Positions 57,001 through 64,000 of a stretch of DNA of 64,000 bases are shown piece by piece. This DNA is from Terebella lapidaria (lineage: Eukaryota > Annelida > Polychaeta > Terebellida > Terebellidae), in contig OX424568.1 of NCBI GenBank assembly GCA_949152475.1, forward strand, positions 18,823,667 through 18,887,666, written 5' to 3'. The notes below the pieces were generated by a model, which worked only from the letters and a program-made list of their open reading frames with translations, made no database searches and was not told the origin of the DNA. Position 1 is the first letter of the stretch, and the number at the start of each line of letters is the position of its first letter. Both the position numbers and the translations under genes were made by a program.

Positions 57001-60000
57001 CTACTGCTACTGCTATTGCTACTCCCCAGCTTGATCTGTGGCCGGGACGCTACTGCTACTGCTATTGCTACTCCCCAGCTTGAACCAAGGCCGGGACGCT
57101 ACTGCTACTGCTATTGCTACTGCTACTCCTCCAATGTGTGGTCTGGGATTCGGACGCTACTGCTACTGCTACTCCTAAGCTTGAACCAAGGCCAGGACGC
57201 TACTGCTACTGCTATTGCTATTGCTACTCCTCCAATGTGTGGTCTGGGATTCAGACGCTACTGCTACTGCTATTGCTACTCCCCAGCTTGATCTGAGGCC
57301 AGGACGCTACTGCGACTGCTATTGCTACTCCCCAGCTTGAACCATGGCCGGGACGCTACTGCTACTGCTATTGCTACTGCTACTCCTCCAATGTGTGGTC
57401 TGGGATTCGGACGCTACTGCTACTGCTAGTCCTAAGCTTGAACCAAGGCCAGGACGCTACTGCTACTGCTATTGCTATTGCTACTCCTCCAATGTGTGGT
57501 CTGGGATTCAGACGCTACTGCTACTGCTATTGCTACTCCCCAGCTTGATCTGAGGCCAGGACGCTACTGCTATTGCTACTGCTACTCCTCCAATGTGTGG
57601 TCTGGGATTCAGACGCCACTGCTACTGCTATTGCTACTGCTACTCCTCCAATGTGTGGTCTGGGATTCAGACGCTACTGCTACTGCTATTGCTATTCCTC
57701 CAAGGGCTGGTGTGGGAGACGGACGCTACTGCTACTGCTATTGCTACTCCTCCAAGGGCTGGTGTGGGAGACGGACGCTACTGCTACTGCTATTGCTACT
57801 CCTCAGCTTGATCCGTGGCCGGGACGCTACTGCTACTGCTATTGCTACTCCCCAGCTTGAACCATGGCCGGGACGCTACTGCTATTGCTACTGCTACTCC
57901 TCCAATGTGTGGTCTGGGATTCAGACGCTACTGCTACTGCTATTGCTACTCCCCAGCTTGAACCAAGGCCGGGACGCTACTGCTACTGCTATTGCTACTG
58001 CTACTCCTCCAATGTGTGGTCTGGGAATCAGACGCTACTGCTACTGCTATTGCTACTCCCCAGCTTGATCTGTGGCCGGGACGCTACTGCTACTGCTATT
58101 GCTACTCCCCAGCTTGAACCAAGGCCGGGACGCTACTGCTACTGCTATTGCTACTGCTACTGCTACTCTTCCAATGTGTGGTCTGGGATTCGGACGCTAC
58201 TGCTACTGCTAGTCCTAAGCTTGAACCAAGGCCAGGACGCTACTGCTACTGCTATTGCTATTGCTACTCCTCCAATGTGTGGTCTGGGATTCAGACGCTA
58301 CTGCTACTGCTATTGCTACTCCCCAGCTTGATCTGAGGCCAGGACGCTACTGCTACTGCTATTGCTACTGCTACTCCTCCAATGTGTGGTCTGGGATTCA
58401 GACGCCACTGCTACTGCTATTGCTACTGCTACTCCTCCAATGTGTGGTCTGGGATTCAGACGCTACTGCTACTGCTATTGCTATTCCTCCAAGGGCAGGT
58501 GTGGGAGACGGACGCTACTGCTACTGCTATTGCTACTCCTCCAAGGGCTGGTGTGGGAGACGGACGCTACTGCTACTGCTATTGCTACTCCCCAGCTTGA
58601 TCCGTGGCCGGGACGCTACTGCTACTGCTATTGCTACTCCCCAGCTTGAACCATGGCCGGGACGCTACTGCTACTGCTATTGCTACTGCTACTCCTCCAA
58701 TGTGTGGTCTGGGATTCAGACGCTACTGCTACTGCTATTGCTACTCCCCAGCTTGAACCAAGGCCGGGACGCTACTGCTACTGCTATTGCTACTGCTACT
58801 CCTCCAATGTGTGGTCTGGGAATCAGACGCTACTGCTACTGCTATTGCTGTTCCCCAGCTTGATCCGTGGCCGGGACGCTACTGCTACTGCTATTGCTAC
58901 TCCCCAGCTTGATCTGTGGCCGGGACGCTACTGCTACTGCTATTGCTACTCCTCAGCTTGAACCAAGGCCGAAACGCTACTGCTACTGCTATTGCTACTG
59001 CTACTCCACCAATGTGTGGTCTGGGATTCGGATGCTACTGCTACTGCTACTGCTATTGCTACTCCTCCGAGGGCTTGTCTGGCAGGCGGACGCTACTGCT
59101 ACTGCTATTGCTACTCCCCAGCTTGAACCAAGGCCGGGACGCTACTGCTATTGCTACTGCTACTCCTCCAATGTGTGGTCTGGGATTCGGACGCTACTGC
59201 TACTGCTATTGCTACTCCCCAGCTTGAACCAAGGCCGGGACGCTACTGCTACTGCTATTGCTACTGCTACTCCTCCAATGTGTGGTCTGGGATTCGGACG
59301 CTACTGCTACTGCTATTGCTACTCCTCCATGGGCTTGTCTGGCAGGCGGACGCTACTGCTACTGCTATTGCTACTCCCCAGCTTGATCCGTGGCCGGGCG
59401 CTACTGCTACTGCTACTGCTATTGCTACTCTCCAGCTTGAACCAAGGCCGGGACGCTACTGCTATTGCTACTGCTACTCCTCCAATGTGTGGTCTGGGAT
59501 TCGGACGCTACTGCTACTGCTATTGCTACTCCTCCAAGGGCTGGTGTGGGAGATGGACGCTACTGCTACTGCTATTGCCACTCCCCAGCTTGATCCATGG
59601 CCGGGACGCTACTGCTACTGCTATTGCTACTCCCCAGCTTGAACCAAGGCCGGGACGCTACTGCTACTGCTATTGCTACTGCTACTCCTTCAATGTGTGG
59701 TCTGGGATTCAGACGCTACTGCTATTGCTACTGCTACTCCTCCAATGTGTGGTCTGGGATTCAGACGCTACTGCTACTGCTATTGCTACTGCTACTCCTC
59801 CAATGTGTGGTCTGGAATTCAGACGCTACTGCTACTGCTATTGCTACTCCTCCAAGGGCTGGTGTGGGAGACGGACGCTACTGCTACTGCTATTGCTACT
59901 CCTCCAAGGGCTTGTCTGGCAGGCGGACGCTACTGCTACTGCTATTGCTGCTCCCCAGCTTGAACCAAGGCCGGGACGCTACTGCTACTGCTATTGCTAC

Positions 60001-63000
60001 TCCTCCAAGGGCTGGTGTGGGAGACGGACGCTACTGCTACTGCTACTGCTATTGCTACTCCCCAGCTTGAACCATGGCCGGGACACTACTGCTACTGCTA
60101 TTGCTACTGCTACTCCTCCAATGTGTGGTCTGGGATTCAGACGCTACTGCTACTGCTATTGCTACTCCTCCAAGGGCTTGTCTGGCAGGCGTACGCTACT
60201 GCTACTGCTATTGCTACTCCCCAGCTTGATCTGTGGCCGGGACGCTACTGCTACTGCTATTGCTACTCCCCAGCTTGAACCAAGGCCGTGACGCTACTGC
60301 TACTGCTATTGCTACTCCCCAGCTTGAACCAAGGCCGGGACGCTACTGCTACTGCTATTGCTACTCCTCCAAGGGCTGGTGTGGGAGACGGACGCTACTG
60401 CTACTGCTATTGCTACTCCCCAGCTTGAACCATGGCCGGGACACTACTGCTACTGCTATTGCTACTGCTACTCCTCCAATGTGTGGTCTGGGATTCAGAC
60501 GCTACTGCTACTGCTATTGCTACTCTCCAGCTTGAACCAAGGCCAGTACGCTACTGCTACTGCTATTGCTACTGCTACTCCAAGGTCTGGTCTTTCAGGC
60601 GGACGCTACTGCTACTGCTATTGCTACTGCTACTCCTCCAATGTGTGGTCTGGGATTCAGACGCTACTGCTACTGCTATTGCTACTCCTCCAAGGGCTTG
60701 TCTGGCAGGCGTACGCTACTGCTACTGCTATTGCTACTCCCCAGCTTGATCTGTGGCCGGGACGCTACTGCTACTGCTATTGCTACTCCCCAGCTTGAAC
60801 CAAGGCCGGGACGCTACTGCTACTGCTATTGCTACTGCTACTCCTCCAATGTGTGGTCTGGGATTCGGACGCTACTGCTATTGCTACTCCCCAGCTTGAA
60901 CCAAGGCCGGGACGCTACTGCTACTGCTATTGCTATTGCTACTCCTCCAATGTGTGGTCTGGGATTCAGACGCTACTGCTACTGCTATTGCTACTCCCCA
61001 GCTTGATCTGAGGCCAGGACGCTACTGCTACTGCTATTGCTACTGCTACTCCTCCAATGTGTGGTCTGGGATTCAGACGCCACTGCTACTGCTATTGCTA
61101 CTGGTACTCCTCCAATGTGTGGTCTGGGATTCAGACGCTACTGTTACTGCTATTGCTATTCCTCCAAGGGCTGGTGTGGGAGACGGACGCTACTGCTACT
61201 GCTATTGCTACTCCTCCAAGGGCTGGTGTGGGAGACGGACGCTACTGCTACTGCTATCGCTACTCCCCAGCTTGATCCGTGGCCGGGACGCTACTGCTAC
61301 TGCTATTGCTACTCCCCAGCTTGAACCATGGCCGGGACGCTACTGCTACTGCTATTGCTACTGCTACTCCTCCAATGTGTGGTCTGGGATTCAGACGCTA
61401 CTGCTACTGCTATTGCTACTCCCCAGCTTGAACCAAGGCCGGGACGCTACTGCTAAAGCTATTGCTACTGCTACTCCTCCATTGTGTGGTCTGGGAATCA
61501 GACGCTACTGCTACTGCTATTGCTGTTCCCCAGCTTGATCCGTGGCCGGGACGCTACTGCTACTGCTATTGCTACTCCCCAGCTTGATCTGTGGCCGGGA
61601 CGCTACTGCTACTGCTATTGCTACTCCCCAGCTTGATCTGTGGCCGGAACGCTACTGCTACTGCTATTGCTACTGCTACTCCTCCAATGTGTGGTCTGGG
61701 ATTCAGACGCTACTGCTACTGCTATTGCTACTCCTCCAAGGGCTGGTGTGGGAGACGGACGCTACTGCTACTGCTATTGCTACTCCCCAGCTTGATCCGT
61801 GGCCGGGACGCTACTGCTACTGCTATTGCTACTCCCCAGCTTGAACCATGGCCGAGACGCTACTGCTATTGCTACTGCTACTCCTCAAATGTGTGGTCTG
61901 GGATTCAGACGCTACTGCTACTGCTATTGCTACTCCTCCAAGGGCTGGTGTGGGAGACGGACGCTACTGTTACTGCTATTGCTACTCCCCAGCTTGAACC
62001 AAGGCCGGGACGCTACTGCTACTGCTATTGCTACTGCTACTCCTCCAATGTGTGGTCTGGGATTCAGACGCTACTGCTACTGCTATTGCTACTGCTACTC
62101 CTCCATTGTGTGGTCTGGGAATCAGACGCTACTGCTACTGCTATTGCTGTTCCCCAGCTTGATCCGTGGCCGGGACGCTACTGCTACTGCTATTGCTACT
62201 CCCCAGCTTGATCTGTGGCCGGGACGCTACTGCTACTGCTATTGCTACTCCCCAGCTTGATCTGTGGCCGGAACGCTACTGCTACTGCTATTGCTACTGC
62301 TACTCCTCCAATGTGTGGTCTGGGATTCAGACGCTACTGCTACTGCTATTGCTACTCCTCCAAGGGCTGATTGCTACTCCCCAGCTTGATCCGTGGCCGG
62401 GACGCTACTGCTACTGCTATTGCTACTCCCCAGCTTGAACCATGGCCGGGACGCTACTGCTATTGCTACTGCTACTCCTCAAATGTGTGGTCTGGGATTC
62501 AGACGCTACTGCTACTGCTATTGCTACTCCTCCAAGGGCTGGTGTGGGAGACGGACGCTACTGTTACTGCTATTGCTACTCCCCAGCTTGAACCAAGGCC
62601 GGGACGCTACTGCTACTGCTATTGCTACTGCTACTCCTCCAATGTATGGTCTGGGATTCAGATGCTACTGCTACTGCTATTGCTACTGCTACTCCTCCAA
62701 TGTGTGGTCTGGGATTCAGACGCTACTGCTACTGCTATTGCTGTTCCCCAGCTTGATCCGTGGCCGGGACGCTACTGCTACTGCTATTGCTACTCCCCAG
62801 CTTGATCTGTGGCCGGGACGCTACTGCTACTGCTATTGCTACTCCCCAGCTTGATCTGTGGCCGGAACGCTACTGCTACTGCTATTGCTACTGCTACTCC
62901 TCCAATGTGTGGTCTGGGATTCAGACGCTACTGCTACTGCTATTGCTACTCCTCCAAGGGCTGATGTGGGAGACGGACGCTACTGCTACTGCTATTGCTA

Positions 63001-63449
63001 CTCCCCAGCTTGATCCGTGGCCGGGACGCTACTGCTACTGCTATTGCTACTCCCCAGCTTGAACCATGGCCGGGACGCTACTGCTATTGCTACTGCTACT
63101 CCTCAAATGTGTGGTCTGGGATTCAGACGCTACTGCTACTGCTATTGCTACTCCTCCAAGGGCTGGTGTGGGAGACGGACGCTACTGTTACTGCTATTGC
63201 TACTCCCCAGCTTGAACCAAGGCCGGGACGCTACTGCTACTGCTATTGCTACTGCTACTCCTCCAATGTATGGTCTGGGATTCAGATGCTACTGCTACTG
63301 CTATTGCTACTGCTACTCCTCCAATGTGTGGTCTGGGATTCAGACGCTACTGCTACTGCTACTCCTCCAATGTGTGGTCTGGGATTCGGACGCTACTGCT
63401 ACTGCTATTGCTACTCCCCAGCTTGAACCAAGGCCAGGACGCTACTGCT
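51002..63449 (+). repeat. 12.4-kb one-direction complex minisatellite
   Basis: Every unit has a core gacgctactgctactgctat-tgctac(tgctac), followed by one of a small set of 25-28-bp inserts: tccaatgtgtggtctgggattc, ccccagcttgaaccaaggcc, ccccagcttgatccgtggcc, ccaagggctggtgtgggaga, ccaagggcttgtctggcagg, and rarer ones such as ccaaggtctggtctttcagg. Main unit lengths are 49, 52 and 58 bp, all 1 modulo 3, so three units bring the frame back. From the length I estimate some 230-240 units. The left edge (51002-51110) is degenerate. Long open frames (up to 629 codons) are low-complexity Ala/Thr, Leu or Tyr/Cys runs and arise from the period. I do not call them genes. Confidence 0.93.
54561..55916 (+). 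repeat. 678-bp exact-looking tandem duplication within the array
   Basis: The rare unit variant cctccatggg occurs at 54561 and 55239, 678 bp apart. The order of unit types is the same in both copies up to about 55.9 kb. The block 54.15-55.3 kb also recurs, 4763 bp further on, at 58.9-60.07 kb, which shows larger amplification events. Confidence 0.85.
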
Positions 63450-64000
63450 CGATGTTACTCGTCCGCATTACCCTCAGTATAGTACTAGAATTATCTTGTA
63501 AACTAATTGGTTCATTCCATATCATTTTCCATGTCAGCCTACCTCGATGTTACTCGTCCGCATTACGCTCAGTATAGTACTAGAATTATCTTGTAAACTA
63601 ATTGGTTCATTTCATATCATTTTCCCTATCGGCCCACATCGATGTTACTCGTCCGCATTACCTTCATTCAGTATATTACTGGAATTATCTTGTTAACTAA
63701 TTGGTTCATTCCATATCATCTTCCCTGTCGGCCCAGCTCGACGTTACTCGTATGCATTACCCTCAGTATAGTACTAGAATTATCTTGTAAACTAATTGGT
63801 TCATTCCATATCATTTTCCCTGTCGGCCCACCTCGATGTTACTGGTACGAAGTACCCTCAGTATAGTACTAGAATTATCCTGTAAACTAATTGGTTCATT
63901 CCATATCATTTTCCCTGTCGGCCCACCTCGATGTTACTGGTACGCAGTACCCTCAGTATAGTACTAGAATTATCTTGTAAACTAATTGGTTCATATCATT
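63450..64000 (+). repeat. 95-bp satellite, running off the window
   Basis: Units begin gatgttactcgtccgcatta; starts are at 63451, 63546, 63641, 63740, 63835 and 63930 (95 bp apart, one 99). Each contains cagtatagtactagaattat and aactaattggttcattccat. It joins the minisatellite directly at gctactgctcgatgtt. The 63246-63482 and 63642-63866 open frames are by-products. Confidence 0.92.

Noticed and set aside
51002-63449. CRISPR-like layout (constant core, variable spacers)
   Set aside because: The spacers come from a handful of types reused many times, core length varies, and the setting is animal DNA with nested transposons. It is a minisatellite.

Overview
The window is eukaryotic nuclear DNA from an animal, most likely a marine invertebrate. 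It has short exons with GT-AG introns, metazoan gene structures (a type II diacylglycerol kinase and a 1-Cys peroxiredoxin), many non-autonomous transposons, non-LTR retroposons, and frequent poly-G/poly-C tracts. The repeat style, rich in tacatgta and taccggta words, reminds me of amphioxus or a lophotrochozoan, but the sequence alone does not settle the species.

Two host genes are supported, both on the minus strand. The 5' part of a DGK delta/eta-like gene runs from exon 1 at 28.6 kb to exons 2 and 3 at 13.1 and 12.7 kb. Its remaining exons must lie left of the window. A complete six-exon PRDX6 gene (219 codons) runs from 39.7 kb to 34.4 kb. The exons are 16 to 52 codons long and are easily missed by ORF scanning. 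A CpG-rich promoter with CCAAT, GC and CRE-like motifs precedes the DGK exon.

Layout: (i) 1-12.6 kb is probably DGK intron 3. It holds a direct duplication (A at 1-4.1 kb, A' at 7.5-9.6 kb) with an element inserted only in A, plus a second element at 10.05-12.12 kb that carries a nested 5S-type SINE and a nested TIR element. (ii) 13.2-28.5 kb is DGK intron 1. Most of it is a head-to-tail duplication of about 5.3-6.2 kb. Each copy carries, on the opposite strand, an identical start exon encoding a signal-peptide-like N-terminus, so a duplicated nested gene is possible. (iii) 28.9-34.4 kb is intergenic, with a second copy of the 147-bp satellite element and a TIR element. (iv) 34.4-39.7 kb is PRDX6; its first intron holds a large foldback, and a palindromic minisatellite lies just upstream of the gene. 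(v) 40-44.8 kb is intergenic, with a strong inverted repeat and a promoter-like cluster. (vi) 44.8-51 kb is a decayed LINE split by nested DNA elements and an LTR-like fossil. (vii) 51.0-63.45 kb is a huge one-direction minisatellite, followed by a 95-bp satellite that runs off the window.

The most unusual features are: the 12.4-kb array, in which all three main unit types measured have lengths of 1 modulo 3; two unrelated element families that share the same hairpin-ended, Helentron-like architecture; and the duplicated signal-peptide exon inside the DGK intron. The repeat arrays give many long reading frames that I do not regard as genes.
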